NCBI GenBank assembly: GCA_963760405.1
Contig: CAVXCV010000002.1
Span: 124,001 to 188,000 of the forward strand
Direction of reading: 5' to 3'
DNA: 64,000 bases
Origin: RYN-230 sp963760405
GTDB lineage: Bacteria; Actinomycetota; Actinomycetes; Streptosporangiales; Streptosporangiaceae
How positions within the stretch are numbered: the first letter of the stretch is position 1; each line of letters opens with the position of its first letter. Below, piece after piece: positions 1 to 8,745 of this stretch. Under the pieces are notes generated by a model, which was given only the letters and a program-made list of their open reading frames with translations, was not told the DNA's origin and searched no databases. A program made the position numbers and the translations under genes.

Positions 1-1205
1 TCGAATTCCTGGCGCCGCTGCTTGCGGGACTTGCGGCCGCGCTGCGACGGCCGGCCACCCGGCCGCCCGAACGCGCCCTGGGTGCCGCTGCGGCCACGGC
101 CGCCGCCACCACCAGGCCGGCCAGCACCGCCACCGCCACCGAGGCCGGGCCGCGGGCCGGCCCCGCCACCGCCGCCGGGACGCCCGACACCAGCGCCGGG
201 ACCACCACGGCCACCGCCGCCGGGACGGCCGGCCCCGGCGCCGCCGGGACCACCGCGGCTGGGACCACCCGGTCCGCCACCGGGGCCACGGGCCGGGCGG
301 GGGGGCATGTTGCTGGGGCTGGGCCGCGGACCGCCGGGCCGGGCCATGTCCGCCGGGCTGGGCCGTCCTGGCCCGCGCGGGCCAGCTGGCCGCGGGCCGC
401 CAGGCCGGGCGTTGCCCTGCCCGGGCGCAGCCGGTCCGGCCGGCCCGGAAGCACCTGGCTGGCCGGGCCGGGGCGGGGCGCCGCGCGGGGCAGAGCCCAT
501 GCCGGACGCCATCGGCGCGTATGGGTTGTTACCGGGCCTGGGCCCGGGACGCGGGGCACCACGGCCGGGCGCACCCGGCCGGGGCGAACCGGACCTCGGG
601 GCGCCGGGTGCCTGGCTGCCCTGGCCAGGGCGCGGGCCCGCGGGCCGCGGGCCGGGCACCGGGCCGGTGCTGCGCGGCGGCCCGGACGGCCGCGGCCCGG
701 ACGGCGCGCCGTCCGAGGGCACGGGCGGGACCGGGGCCCGGGGCGTGGCCGCGGGCGCGGCCGGGCTGGCCGGGCCGCTGGCCGCCGCAGCCGGGCTGGA
801 CCCGGCCGGAGCCTGACTGGCGGCCGGGGCCGGCGGGCCCGCTGCCTGCGGGCTGGCTGCGGCCGGGGTGCCTGCCGACGCCGGGGCCGGGGCCGGTGGC
901 CGGGCCGGCCCAGGCCGGGGCCCGGGGCGTCCGTTGCCGCCTGCGGTCTGAACTGGTACCGCCGGCCCGGGGGACGCGGCCGCCGGGGCCGCACCTGGCG
1001 CCGACGGCGCCGGTCCCTGAGATCGCCGGCCCTGGGCCTTGGGGGCCTGGGTCGCGAACGCTTCCTTGAGCCTGCGGACTACTGGCGCCTCGATCGTCGA
1101 TGACGCCGAACGAACGAACTCACCCATTTCCTGGAGCTTGGCCATCACGGCCTTGCTCTCTACACCGAACTCCTTCGCGAGCTCGTATACCCGGACCTTC
1201 GCCAC
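1..1205 (-). CDS. infB: Translation initiation factor IF-2, N-terminal part (cut by window edge)
   Basis: IF-2 is the GTPase that brings fMet-tRNA to the 30S subunit. Only about 400 N-terminal codons are present; the GTPase domain lies beyond position 1. The protein starts MAKVRVYELAKEFGVESKAV, the classic IF2_N helical domain, and continues with a conserved segment ending in RRLKEAFATQ. A very long Gly/Pro/Arg/Ala-rich low-complexity linker follows, and the last visible residues (KSRKQRRQEFD) are the basic motif found just before the G domain. The start is GTG at 1205, preceded by a GAGGGAG ribosome-binding site. It is the distal gene of the rimP-nusA-ylxR-infB operon. The linker makes strong spurious ORFs on the other strand. 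Confidence 0.95.
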   Translation of the reverse strand, partial: MAKVRVYELAKEFGVESKAVMAKLQEMGEFVRSASSTIEAPVVRRLKEAFATQAPKAQGRRSQGPAPSAPGAAPAAASPGPAVPVQTAGGNGRPGPRPGPARPPAPAPASAGTPAAASPQAAGPPAPAASQAPAGSSPAAAASGPASPAAPAATPRAPVPPVPSDGAPSGPRPSGPPRSTGPVPGPRPAGPRPGQGSQAPGAPRSGSPRPGAPGRGAPRPGPRPGNNPYAPMASGMGSAPRGAPPRPGQPGASGPAGPAAPGQGNARPGGPRPAGPRGPGRPSPADMARPGGPRPSPSNMPPRPARGPGGGPGGPSRGGPGGAGAGRPGGGGRGGPGAGVGRPGGGGGAGPRPGLGGGGGAGRPGGGGGRGRSGTQGAFGRPGGRPSQRGRKSRKQRRQEF

Positions 1206-1320
1206 TGCGCTCCCTCTGTCGGCCCGGCTCCACCGGGCCATCGTGGCCGATCCGGGGCAGCGCGTGCTCCGGCCGGCCTCAGCTTCTGGTTCTCATCGCC
1301 GCGTTCTCATCGCGCGCTCA

Positions 1321-1734
1321 TCACAACTGATCCCGCTTTCCCGGCAGTGCCGCTGTCTCCAGTGCTGCCGTTTCCGCCTCGGCCCTGGTCGCTCGGCCGG
1401 ATGAACCCCTAAGGACCTCGTGGTGAGGGCCGTCAGGATCCGCGCCACCCTCCCCCGCCAGGTAGCCGGTGAGCCTGCCGGCACCGAGTGGTGCCGCCTG
1501 GCGCAGCGCCCGCGATAGTGCCTTGCGGCGCTGAGCCAGCTCGAAGCATTCCTGGCTGGGATGCAGGTACGCGCCCCGGCCGGGCAACCGCGCCTGAGGG
1601 TCGGGGACGATCTCGCCTCCGGCTGCCACCAAGCGCAGCAAGTCAGACTTGGCCGTACGAGCCCTGCAGCCTACACAAGTGCGGACCGGAACCGCAGACC
1701 GCACCGGCAGCAAGGACCGTCTGGCCGACGTCAA
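1321..1734 (-). CDS. ylxR: YlxR family RNA-binding protein (DUF448)
   Basis: Small basic protein of the YlxR/DUF448 family, which sits between nusA and infB in many bacteria and is thought to bind RNA or act in transcription. The core carries the family motif RTCVGCRARTAKSDLLRLV, then a PDPQARLPGRGAYLHPS stretch and a basic helix with LSRALR. The C-terminus is about 50 residues longer than usual, Ala/Gly-rich and probably disordered. The start is uncertain: a TTG at 1734 has GAGG ten bases upstream, a GTG at 1767 would overlap nusA by 26 bases, and a GTG at 1704 is just ahead of the core. The reading frame and stop are secure. Confidence 0.88.
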   Translation of the reverse strand: MTSARRSLLPVRSAVPVRTCVGCRARTAKSDLLRLVAAGGEIVPDPQARLPGRGAYLHPSQECFELAQRRKALSRALRQAAPLGAGRLTGYLAGEGGADPDGPHHEVLRGSSGRATRAEAETAALETAALPGKRDQL

Positions 1735-1741
1735 CGTAAGC

Positions 1742-2821
1742 TTACCTCGCTGGTGCGTCCGCCACACCGCGCCCGGTTTCCGCCTCTCCGCCCGAGTCCG
1801 CGGTCTCCGGCAGGCCCGCGGGCTGGGCCACGGGGACAGGCTGCTCCGCGTCCGGGGGCGCGGTATCGGACCGGATGTCGATCTTCCAGCCGGTCAGCCG
1901 GGCGGCGAGCCGGGCGTTCTGCCCCTCCTTGCCGATGGCCAGCGAGAGCTGGTAGTCCGGCACGATCACCTGGGCCACCCTGGCCTGGGCGTCCAGCACG
2001 CGGACCCGGGACACCCGGGCCGGGGACAGAGCATTGGCCACGAACTGCGCCGACTCGTCGGAGTAGTCGACGATGTCGATCTTCTCGCCGTGCAGCTCGG
2101 TCATGACATTCCGCACCCGGCTGCCCATCGGGCCGATGCAGGCGCCCTTGGCGTTGACCCCGGGCTGGTGCGAGGTGACCGCGATCTTGGTGCGGTGGCC
2201 GGCTTCCCGGGCGATGGCCACGATGTCCACCGCTCCCGAGGCGATCTCCGGCACCTCGAGCGCGAACAGCTTCTTCACCAGGTTCGGGTGGGTCCGGGAC
2301 AGGGTGATGGACGGGCCGCGGTAGCCCTTGCGGACGTGCAGCACGTAGCAGCGCAGCCGCTCACCGTGGGCGTAGCGCTCCCCGGGGACCTGCTCGGTCG
2401 GCGGCAGGATGGCCTCGATCCGGCCCAGGTCCACCAGCACCGCGCGGGGATCCTTGCCCTGCTGGATGACGCCGGCCACGATGTCACCCTCGCGGCCCGC
2501 GTACTCGCCGAAGGTGAGCTCATCCTCGGCGTCGCGCAGCCGCTGCAGGATGACCTGCCGCGCGGTGGTCGCCGCGATGCGGCCAAACCCGTCCGGGGTG
2601 TCGTCGTACTCCCGGGCCTCGCCGCCGTCCGGCGCCGTCTCGGTAGCCCAGACGGTGACATGCCCGGTACCACGGTCGATCTGCACCCGGGCCACCGGCG
2701 CGGCGCCCTCGGTGCGGTGGTAGGCGACCAGCAGCGCGTCCTCGATGGCCTTGATGGCCAGGTCCATCGAGATGTCCTTCTCGCTCTCCAGGCTGCGCAG
2801 GACGGTCAGGTCAATGTCCAT
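1742..2821 (-). CDS. nusA: Transcription termination/antitermination factor NusA
   Basis: NusA binds RNA polymerase and nascent RNA to modulate pausing, termination and antitermination. The N-terminal RNAP-binding domain begins MDIDLTVLRSLESEKDISM. An S1 domain lies around residues 130-200, followed by two KH domains, visible as IGPMGSRVRNVMTELHG and LAIGKEGQNARLAARL. The C-terminus is a short acidic/Pro-rich tail without the AR repeats of proteobacterial NusA, as is normal in actinobacteria. Length is 359 residues. The ATG at 2821 has a strong purine-rich ribosome-binding site (GAGGGGGAG) that lies inside the end of rimP, so the two genes overlap by 11 bases and are probably translationally coupled. 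Confidence 0.96.
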   Translation of the reverse strand: MDIDLTVLRSLESEKDISMDLAIKAIEDALLVAYHRTEGAAPVARVQIDRGTGHVTVWATETAPDGGEAREYDDTPDGFGRIAATTARQVILQRLRDAEDELTFGEYAGREGDIVAGVIQQGKDPRAVLVDLGRIEAILPPTEQVPGERYAHGERLRCYVLHVRKGYRGPSITLSRTHPNLVKKLFALEVPEIASGAVDIVAIAREAGHRTKIAVTSHQPGVNAKGACIGPMGSRVRNVMTELHGEKIDIVDYSDESAQFVANALSPARVSRVRVLDAQARVAQVIVPDYQLSLAIGKEGQNARLAARLTGWKIDIRSDTAPPDAEQPVPVAQPAGLPETADSGGEAETGRGVADAPAR

Positions 2822-3554
2822 CTCGCTCCCCCTCGCCCAGCTTGTCATCCTCGTCCCCGGCGGCAACGGCGCCGCCCGGGCGGCTAAACTCCACCTGGAC
2901 CTGGCCGGGCCCGAGTTCCGGGTAACCGAAAGTGCGCCGCTGGCCGTCGATGTCCAGGGTCACGCCTGCCTCGTCGGCCGTGACCACCCGGCCCTGCACC
3001 GAGCCGGGAGCGGCAGACCCGGGACCGGCGCTGGCGCAGGGCTGGCCCGGCTCCTTGGTGAGCGGCGCGCGTACCAGCCGCCCGGCGGCCCGCCGCCAGT
3101 GCCGCGGCTCGGTGAGCGGCCGGTCCACGCCCGGCGAGCTGACCTCCAGCGTGTACGCGGCGTCGCCCATGACTTCCGAGTTGTCCAACTGCTTCGACAG
3201 CGACCGGCTGAGCAGCGCGATGTCATCCAGGCTGGGGCCGCCGTCGGCGTCCACCACGACCCGCAGCAGGCGGCGGCGGCCGGCCTTGACCACCCGCACC
3301 GACTCCAGGTCCATGCCCGCGGCGCTGATCACTGGCGCCAGCAGGCGGCCCAGCCGCTCGGCATCGGCCGCCCCGCCGGACGCCGCCGGGTGGCCCCCAC
3401 GGCGGGGTGCGGCCAGGCTGGCCGCCCGGCTGCCCTGGTGCGGCCCGGTGGCCGTCTTCGGCGCGCGCGCCGCGGCCGGGCTGGTCACCCGATCCGGTGC
3501 CTGGCCGGTCACCCGATCCGGACGTGACGGTACGTGACGGGAGTCCCCGCGCAT
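2811..3554 (-). CDS. rimP: Ribosome maturation factor RimP
   Basis: RimP assists 30S subunit maturation. The RimP core begins near residue 70 (AERLGRLLAPVISAAGMDLE) and includes VVKAGRRRLLRVVVDADGG and the family signature YTLEVSSPGVDRPL. The C-terminal SH3-like domain ends in a Gly/Asp/Glu-rich tail. At 247 residues it is longer than the usual 150-180 because of an Arg/Ala/Pro-rich N-terminal extension of about 65 residues. The ATG at 3554 is chosen because AGGAGG lies five bases upstream; the GTG at 3557 is too close to that site. It is the first gene of the operon, so the promoter should lie in 3558-3750. Confidence 0.92.
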   Translation of the reverse strand: MRGDSRHVPSRPDRVTGQAPDRVTSPAAARAPKTATGPHQGSRAASLAAPRRGGHPAASGGAADAERLGRLLAPVISAAGMDLESVRVVKAGRRRLLRVVVDADGGPSLDDIALLSRSLSKQLDNSEVMGDAAYTLEVSSPGVDRPLTEPRHWRRAAGRLVRAPLTKEPGQPCASAGPGSAAPGSVQGRVVTADEAGVTLDIDGQRRTFGYPELGPGQVQVEFSRPGGAVAAGDEDDKLGEGERDGH

Positions 3555-3557
3555 CAC

Positions 3558-4017
3558 GACCTCCTCGTCCGCGACCTGTGCTGTTGTCTGGCGTGACCTA
3601 GCCTAACCGCACCTGCGGGGGCAGCAGCCGTTAGTGCGGTCTCCACCAAAGTTCCCCCGGCTGCCCACTCCCGTATTCCTCGCTCCGTGATCCGCGGCCC
3701 CGGCCCACCTCCATAACCGTGATCATGGACAGCCTACGGCTGACGGGCGGCCAGCGCAGGACCAGGAACTCAGCTCAGATTATGAGACAGGTCCGGCCAG
3801 CCGGAGCAGACATTGCCAGCCCTGATTTTACCGCCTCTGCGGGATGAAAATCGAACTGCTAATCGAGCCGGGCCGAGCCGCCATCCCGCGGGGAGTGCCT
3901 GGAATGTGCGGTGGAACGGATGGCGCGGTCCCGGCACCGGCCAGCTGGCCCTACGCTCGGGCGGAACACCCGGGGACAGGTGCGGCGGGAGCACCCGGGA
4001 TGGGGACTGGAGGAGCG
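3558..4017. other. Intergenic region between the rimP operon and the ferritin-like lipoprotein gene
   Basis: 460 bases with no convincing gene. It must carry the divergent promoters for the rimP-nusA-ylxR-infB operon (minus) and the ferritin-like pair (plus). Reading frames crossing it lack good ribosome-binding sites and family similarity. The stretch around 3720-3850 is noticeably less GC-rich than its surroundings. I see no riboswitch-like or strongly structured element. Confidence 0.5.
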
Positions 4018-4527
4018 GTGCAGGCGGAACCCCGACGGCGGACCGTGCTCGCGACAGCGATGGCCCTGCCGCTGCTCGCGGCAGGCTGCAAAGGAGTCGG
4101 GGCCCTCGGCACCCCGCCTACCCCCGGCCCTGACGTGGCGGTGCTCCGCGAGGCGATGGCCGTGGAACGAGGGATGATCGCCGGGTATGACTCGGCCATC
4201 GCCGGCACCGCGGAGCTGACCGCGGCCCTTTCCCCGCTGCTCGAGCAGCACCGGCAGCACCTGGCCCGGATGAGGTCCCGGCTCATCGTCCCGGCGGGCA
4301 GCCCGGCCACGGCGCGGGCCAGCCAGCCGCCAGTCCCCGCAGCTGTCCCGTCCGGGACCTCCGCGGCGGTGCTGGCCGCGCTGGAGGCGGCGGAAACCCG
4401 GGCGGCCAGCACGCTGCTCCGCTGGCTGCCGGGGGCGAGCCCGTCCCTCGCCCAGTTGCTGGCCAGCATCGCAGCCTCCGAGGCCAGCCACGCGGCGTTG
4501 CTGCGCAGCCGGGGGGGCACGGGATGA
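4018..4527 (+). CDS. Ferritin-like lipoprotein, DUF4439-associated (169 aa)
   Basis: Probable exported lipoprotein of unknown function with a helical, ferritin-like body. From the GTG at 4018 (ribosome-binding site GGAGGA just upstream) the N-terminus has a twin-arginine-like RRR followed by a hydrophobic stretch and a lipobox LLAAGC with Cys24 as the likely lipidation site. The mature part is helical, with Glu/His-containing segments (VERGMIAGYDSA, LLEQHRQHLARM, AASEASHAALL) compatible with a four-helix bundle; metal ligands cannot be assigned. The stop overlaps the next gene's start as ATGA. A longer reading from 3844 is possible but would place the signal peptide internally. Confidence 0.7.
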   Translation: MQAEPRRRTVLATAMALPLLAAGCKGVGALGTPPTPGPDVAVLREAMAVERGMIAGYDSAIAGTAELTAALSPLLEQHRQHLARMRSRLIVPAGSPATARASQPPVPAAVPSGTSAAVLAALEAAETRAASTLLRWLPGASPSLAQLLASIAASEASHAALLRSRGGTG

Positions 4528-4994
4528 GCCGCACCACCGCCCACCGCAGCACGGCCAGTGGCACGGCAGTGGCCGCGCTCCAGGCCGCGCTCGGCGCGGT
4601 GCACGCAGCCATCTACGGGTACGGGATCGCCGGCGCTTACCTGGCCGGGGCGGCGCAGCAGGCGGCACACCAGGACTGGACCGTGCACCAGGCCGCCAGG
4701 GACCGCCTGGCCGCCATGCTCATCTCGCTGGGCGCCGAGCCAGCCGCCGCGCAGGACGCCTACCGGCTCCCGTTCCCGGTGCACGACGCTACCGCTGCCG
4801 CCTCGCTGGCGGGGTACCTGGAAGACCGGCTCACCGCGGCGTACCTGGGCCTCGTCGCGGTGGACGGCGCGGCGCTGCGGGCCTGGGGAGCACAGCAGGC
4901 GCAGGCCTGCGCGGTGCGCGCGACCAGCTGGCTGGGCCGCACCGTCGCGTTCCCCGGGTTCCCGGCGCAGCAGCGGCCAGACCGGCCGCGGTGA
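4524..4994 (+). CDS. DUF4439 ferritin-like domain protein
   Basis: 156-residue protein resembling the actinobacterial DUF4439 family, which is predicted to adopt a ferritin-like four-helix bundle; the family's function is unknown. Visible features are long Ala-rich amphipathic helices, AALQAALGAVHAAIYGYGIA at the N-terminus and a YLEDRLTAAYLGLVAVDG segment, with no signal peptide or membrane segment. The ATG overlaps the stop of the upstream lipoprotein by four bases, so the pair is almost certainly co-translated: one exported, one cytoplasmic. Its TGA stop forms one half of a TGATCA hexamer whose other half is the stop of the convergent gene. Confidence 0.75.
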   Translation: MSRTTAHRSTASGTAVAALQAALGAVHAAIYGYGIAGAYLAGAAQQAAHQDWTVHQAARDRLAAMLISLGAEPAAAQDAYRLPFPVHDATAAASLAGYLEDRLTAAYLGLVAVDGAALRAWGAQQAQACAVRATSWLGRTVAFPGFPAQQRPDRPR

Positions 4995-5312
4995 TCAGCT
5001 GCCGTGCGGGGCAGCGAGCACGTGAGCGATCCGGGCGGCCGCGGCGTCCAGGTCGCTGGCGTCAGCGATCCGCTCGGCCCACGACCACCAGAACCACCAG
5101 CTGCCGTCCTCGCAGCAGCTGGCGTACACGTCCTCGGCCAGTGCGGGCGAGCCCGGGTTGACCGTGCGCAGGCTGGGCAGCCGCCCCGGCGGGGCCAGCA
5201 GGTGCACGCTCATTCCATGCCGGGCGAGCGCGCTGGCCAGCGCCTCCAGCTGGTCCGTGTAGGCCTGATCGGGCGGGGAGAGGGCACTCCCCTGCTGGGC
5301 CCCCAGGACCAT
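4995..5312 (-). CDS. Hypothetical protein (105 aa), divergent from an XRE regulator
   Basis: I do not recognise a named family. The protein has no signal peptide or membrane span. Its most distinctive segment, SCCEDGSWWFWWSWAERIAD, is aromatic-rich and followed by a helix (AAAARIAHVLAAPHG). ATG at 5312 is preferred because AGGAG lies eight bases upstream; the GTG at 5321 abuts that site. The gene is divergent from the XRE/DUF5753 regulator at 5550. Genes flanking such regulators are often small partner proteins, so regulation by that neighbour is plausible but inferred. Confidence 0.65.
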   Translation of the reverse strand: MVLGAQQGSALSPPDQAYTDQLEALASALARHGMSVHLLAPPGRLPSLRTVNPGSPALAEDVYASCCEDGSWWFWWSWAERIADASDLDAAAARIAHVLAAPHGS

Positions 5313-5549
5313 CGGAATCACTCCTAGTAACTATATGACTGCGGAACGTCCCAGGCCCAGGATGAAGCCTGGCACGGTTACGTGCAATATGCATTCAGGA
5401 TTTCACAGATTCTGATGCGCACACGCGTGTTCTGCCGCACCCGGCCGGTGATCCCAGGTCCCGGGCTGCGTGGTCATGCTAAGCGGTGCCCGGAGCCCGG
5501 CGCAGATGTCACACTGAATCAGAGCAAAGCCAGAGCTTCCGCCGCGCGG

Positions 5550-6446
5550 GTGAGGCACGGGACGGGAGGGAGTCCGACGGCCACACAACAGAGCCCCACG
5601 GTCCGGCGCCGTCGGCTGGCACTGGAGCTGCGCAGGTTCCGCGAGGCAGCCCGGCTGACCTGCGAAGAGGTGGCCGAGCACCTGGAGTGCTCGATATCCA
5701 AGATCAGCCGGATCGAGACCGGCCGGGTTTCCGTGTCACCCCGGGACGTCCGCGACATGCTCGGCCTGTACGGGGTGTCCGGGCCGCAGCAGGCCAGCCT
5801 GGTTCAGCTCGCCCGGGAATCGCGGCAAAAGGGCTGGTGGGATGCGTACAGCGACGCGATCGAGCCCCGGTTCGCCACCTACATCGGGCTGGAGAGCGCC
5901 GCCTCGGAAATCCGGATCTACGAGGTCACCCTCATTCCCGGGCTGCTGCAGACCGAAGAGTACGCCCGGGCGGTGATCGCGGCAGGCACCGTGGATGGCA
6001 GGCTCGAGTCGGTCGAGCGCACCGTGGCGTTCCGGATGGCCCGCCAGCCGGCGCTGACCAGCGATGAGCCAGCACAGCTGTGGGTGGTACTGGACGAGGC
6101 CGCGCTACGCCGCCGGGTCGGCGGCGCGAGCCTGATGCGGCTGCAGCTCGATCACCTGCTGGAGCTGGGCCGGCTGCCGAACGTCGCCCTCCAGGTGCTG
6201 CCGTTCGGCGCGGGCGCGCACCCCGCGATGGGCCGGCCGTTCGTCATCCTGGCCTTCCCCGAGCGCGCTGACCCGGACGTGGTGTACCTGGAAGACCTCA
6301 CCAGCGCGCTGTACGTGGAGAACGTGGCCGAGGTGGACCGCTACAACGTGTTCTTCAACCACCTGCGCGCCACGGCCCTGTCCTTCGAGGAGTCCGCCGC
6401 GCTGATCATGTCCGTGATCAAGGGACCAGTGATCAGGGACCAGTGA
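5550..6446 (+). CDS. XRE-family transcriptional regulator with DUF5753 domain
   Basis: DNA-binding regulator of the large actinobacterial XRE/DUF5753 class. A helix-turn-helix lies near residues 20-75 (LRRFREAARLTCEEVAEHL then CSISKISRIETGRVSVSPRD). The DUF5753 region starts around residue 100 and shows family hallmarks such as YIGLESAASEIRIYE, LIPGLLQTEEYARAVI and a C-terminal VYLEDLTSALY. The start is taken as the GTG at 5550, giving 298 residues, near the family norm; no ATG is available in frame nearby. The last codons lie inside a 14-bp tandem repeat, so the C-terminus reads as repeated GP-VIRD units. No DUF397 partner is adjacent. Confidence 0.85.
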   Translation: MRHGTGGSPTATQQSPTVRRRRLALELRRFREAARLTCEEVAEHLECSISKISRIETGRVSVSPRDVRDMLGLYGVSGPQQASLVQLARESRQKGWWDAYSDAIEPRFATYIGLESAASEIRIYEVTLIPGLLQTEEYARAVIAAGTVDGRLESVERTVAFRMARQPALTSDEPAQLWVVLDEAALRRRVGGASLMRLQLDHLLELGRLPNVALQVLPFGAGAHPAMGRPFVILAFPERADPDVVYLEDLTSALYVENVAEVDRYNVFFNHLRATALSFEESAALIMSVIKGPVIRDQ

Positions 6447-6485
6447 TCAGGGACCAGTGATCAGGGACGAATGATCAGGGACGGG
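6415..6485. repeat. Tandem 14-bp repeat spanning two convergent stop codons
   Basis: Five consecutive units of the form TGATCAGGGACCAG. The first carries an extra A and the last two diverge at their ends. Units start at 6415, 6430, 6444, 6458 and 6472. The plus-strand regulator ends in the third unit and the minus-strand helicase ends in the fifth; both use the TGA within TGATCA. Confidence 0.9.
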
Positions 6486-8553
6486 TAGCCGCCAGCGCCG
6501 CGGGCAGCGGTTCGGCGTGCAGCACGGTCAGCCGGGACACCGCGCGGGTCAGGGCCACGTAGAGCCGGTGCAGCCCGCGCGCTTCGGCGGCCGCGATCCG
6601 GGCCGGCTCGACCACGATGACGTGGTCGAATTCCAGCCCCTTGGCCAGCGTCACCGGCAGCACGACCAGCCCGCCGGCCAGCCCGGTCCCGCTGCCATCC
6701 AGCACCCCGTACGACAGCCCGGCCGCGGCGAGCAGCCGGGACACCGCCTCGACCTGGTCATCCGCGGCGATCACGGCGGTGGAACCCGGCAGGCTGGCCG
6801 CTGCCGCGCAGGCGGCGGCCAGCGCGGCAGGCAGCCGCGCTCCGGTCACCTCGGTGACCGTGAGCGAGCCCGCGTCCTGGCGCAGCGACCGGACCGGGGC
6901 CAGGCCGGGGGCGAGCGAGCCGAGCAGCCGGTTCGCGAAGTCGAGGATCTGCCGCGGCACCCGGTAGCCGGTCGCCAGCACCCGCAGCTCGGCGTCCTGC
7001 TTGCCCAGGTGCGCGAGCAGGTCGCGCCAGCTCCCCGCCGCGCCCGGTGCGGTGCCCTGGGCCAGGTCGCCGAGCACCGTGGCCGAGCCGGTCGCACAGC
7101 GCCGCCCTATCGCCCGGCACTCCATCGGCGACAGGTCCTGCGCCTCATCCAGCACCACATGGGCCAGGCTGGGGATCCGCTCGATCAGGTCGCTGGCCTC
7201 GTCCACCAGCACCAGGTCGGCCGGGGTCCAGCGGGCCGAGGCCGGGCCGCGCGGGACCGGGTCCCAGCGGATCGCCTGCTGCTCACCGGCATCCAGCAGG
7301 CCGTCCGCGGCCCGGCTGAGCAGCGCGGGATCGGACAGCAGCCGCAGCACCAGCCGGACCGGGTCGGCCTTCGGCCAGATGGCGTCCACCGCCGCGCGCA
7401 CCGGCCGGGTCCGCCGTACCGCCTCGTGCGTCCGGTCGTCGCAGGTCTCCCCGGCCGCCTCCAGCTGGGTGAGGATCACGTGCGCGATCCGGTGGCTGAG
7501 CATCTCCCGGCCGGCCGCGTAGCGGACCCCGCGGCCGCGCAGCTCATCCACCAGGTCAGCGAGCTGGCCAGCGCTGACCCGCCAGCGCCGGGTGCCCCGG
7601 GGCAGCACCACCGGGCCAGCGGGCCCGGCCAGCCCGGTCCACAGCGCGCGGCGGAGCACCTCGGCCATCCGCGGGTCGCCCTTGAGCTGCGCGGTCCGGG
7701 CCGTGTCGGCGGCCCGGACCGGCACGGACGCCAGCAGGTCGGTGATGGTCGCGTGACTCACATCCAGCTCGCCGAGGGCGGGCAGCACGTCCCGGATGTA
7801 GGACAGGAAGGCCCGGTTCGGGCCGATCACCAGCACCCCGCCCCGGGTCATCCGGCCCGGATGGGCGTACAGCAGGTAGGCGACCCGGTGCAGGCCGACC
7901 GCGGTCTTCCCGGTCCCCGGCGCGCCCTGCACGCACAGCGTCTGGTCCGGCCCAGCCCGGACGATGTCGTCCTGATCCGGCTGGATGGTGGCCACGATGT
8001 CGCGCATCGGGCCGGACCGCGGCCGCTCGATCTCCCCGAGCAGGATCTGGCTCACCGCCGGCCGGGCCGCGGCCTGCGGCCCGGTGGCCGGCCCGGCGCC
8101 GCCGAACGCCTCGTCCTCGTGCGCGGTGAGCTCGCCCCCGGCAAAGCCGAACCGGCGGCGCAGCGCCAGCCCCATCGGCTCCGCCGGGCTGGCCCGGTAG
8201 AACGGCCGGGACACCGGCGCCCGCCAGTCCACCACTACCGGGTGGCCCTGGGGGTCGTGCACGTGCCGCCGGCCGACGTGGAACCGTTCCCCGGCCCAGT
8301 CCGGCGCACTGCCCTCCCCGCCACCGCCGGCATAGTCGAGCCGGCCGAAGAACAGCGGGGTTTCCGGCAGGTCGCGCAGGGCTTCCGCGCGCCGGTACAG
8401 GTCGGCCTTGAGGTACTCCGCCGAGACCGGGTCCCCGCCGAGCGCGCGCAGCGACAGCACGTCCTCGCGCATCAGCCGCAGGTACTCGCGGGCCTGGCGC
8501 AGGTAGGCCCGCTCGCTGGCGAGGACCTCGCCGCTCGGGCTGGCCGCGGGCAT
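6475..8553 (-). CDS. helR: RNA polymerase-associated motor ATPase, HelD/HelR family
   Basis: UvrD-like superfamily 1 helicase of the HelD class, which removes or recycles stalled RNA polymerase; the actinobacterial HelR branch has been linked to rifamycin tolerance. The protein has 692 residues. An N-terminal coiled coil is followed by DWRAPVSRPFYRASPAEPMG, typical of HelR-type proteins. Walker A (GAPGTGKT) is at 210-217, the Walker B-like LDEAQDLSPMECRAIG near 470, and GYRVPRQILDFANRLLG, AKGLEFDHVIVVEPARI and LYVALTRAVSRLTVLH lie in the C-terminal motor. The ATG at 8553 has GAGGTGAT upstream. I see no rifamycin-associated inverted repeat in the leader. HelR rather than generic HelD is moderately certain. 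Confidence 0.85.
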   Translation of the reverse strand: MPAASPSGEVLASERAYLRQAREYLRLMREDVLSLRALGGDPVSAEYLKADLYRRAEALRDLPETPLFFGRLDYAGGGGEGSAPDWAGERFHVGRRHVHDPQGHPVVVDWRAPVSRPFYRASPAEPMGLALRRRFGFAGGELTAHEDEAFGGAGPATGPQAAARPAVSQILLGEIERPRSGPMRDIVATIQPDQDDIVRAGPDQTLCVQGAPGTGKTAVGLHRVAYLLYAHPGRMTRGGVLVIGPNRAFLSYIRDVLPALGELDVSHATITDLLASVPVRAADTARTAQLKGDPRMAEVLRRALWTGLAGPAGPVVLPRGTRRWRVSAGQLADLVDELRGRGVRYAAGREMLSHRIAHVILTQLEAAGETCDDRTHEAVRRTRPVRAAVDAIWPKADPVRLVLRLLSDPALLSRAADGLLDAGEQQAIRWDPVPRGPASARWTPADLVLVDEASDLIERIPSLAHVVLDEAQDLSPMECRAIGRRCATGSATVLGDLAQGTAPGAAGSWRDLLAHLGKQDAELRVLATGYRVPRQILDFANRLLGSLAPGLAPVRSLRQDAGSLTVTEVTGARLPAALAAACAAAASLPGSTAVIAADDQVEAVSRLLAAAGLSYGVLDGSGTGLAGGLVVLPVTLAKGLEFDHVIVVEPARIAAAEARGLHRLYVALTRAVSRLTVLHAEPLPAALAATRP

Positions 8554-8745
8554 GGCACATCACCTCGATCAAGGGTGGGAAGGGGCACAAGAGCCCAGTA
8601 CCTTACAACGCCTGGGCCCGTCCGGGCCACGCATTATTTCCGCAACGAAACCACGCCCGTGCCGCTCACCTGCCCCGGCGGCGGCCGTGCGGACTGGTGG
8701 GCTGCCGTGGCTTCTGCTGGCCGGCGTGACCCACTGGGCTCCTGA

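Noticed and set aside
22..816. Plus-strand 264-codon Pro/Gly/Arg-rich ORF
   Set aside because: It is the antisense of the low-complexity IF-2 linker; composition, not homology, keeps it open.
1649..2887. Plus-strand 412-codon ORF over nusA
   Set aside because: Exact antisense of a well-supported nusA; no ribosome-binding site or family motif.
6517..8745. Plus-strand 742-codon ORF over helR
   Set aside because: Antisense shadow; the His/Arg/Gln/Gly-rich translation has no domain signature.
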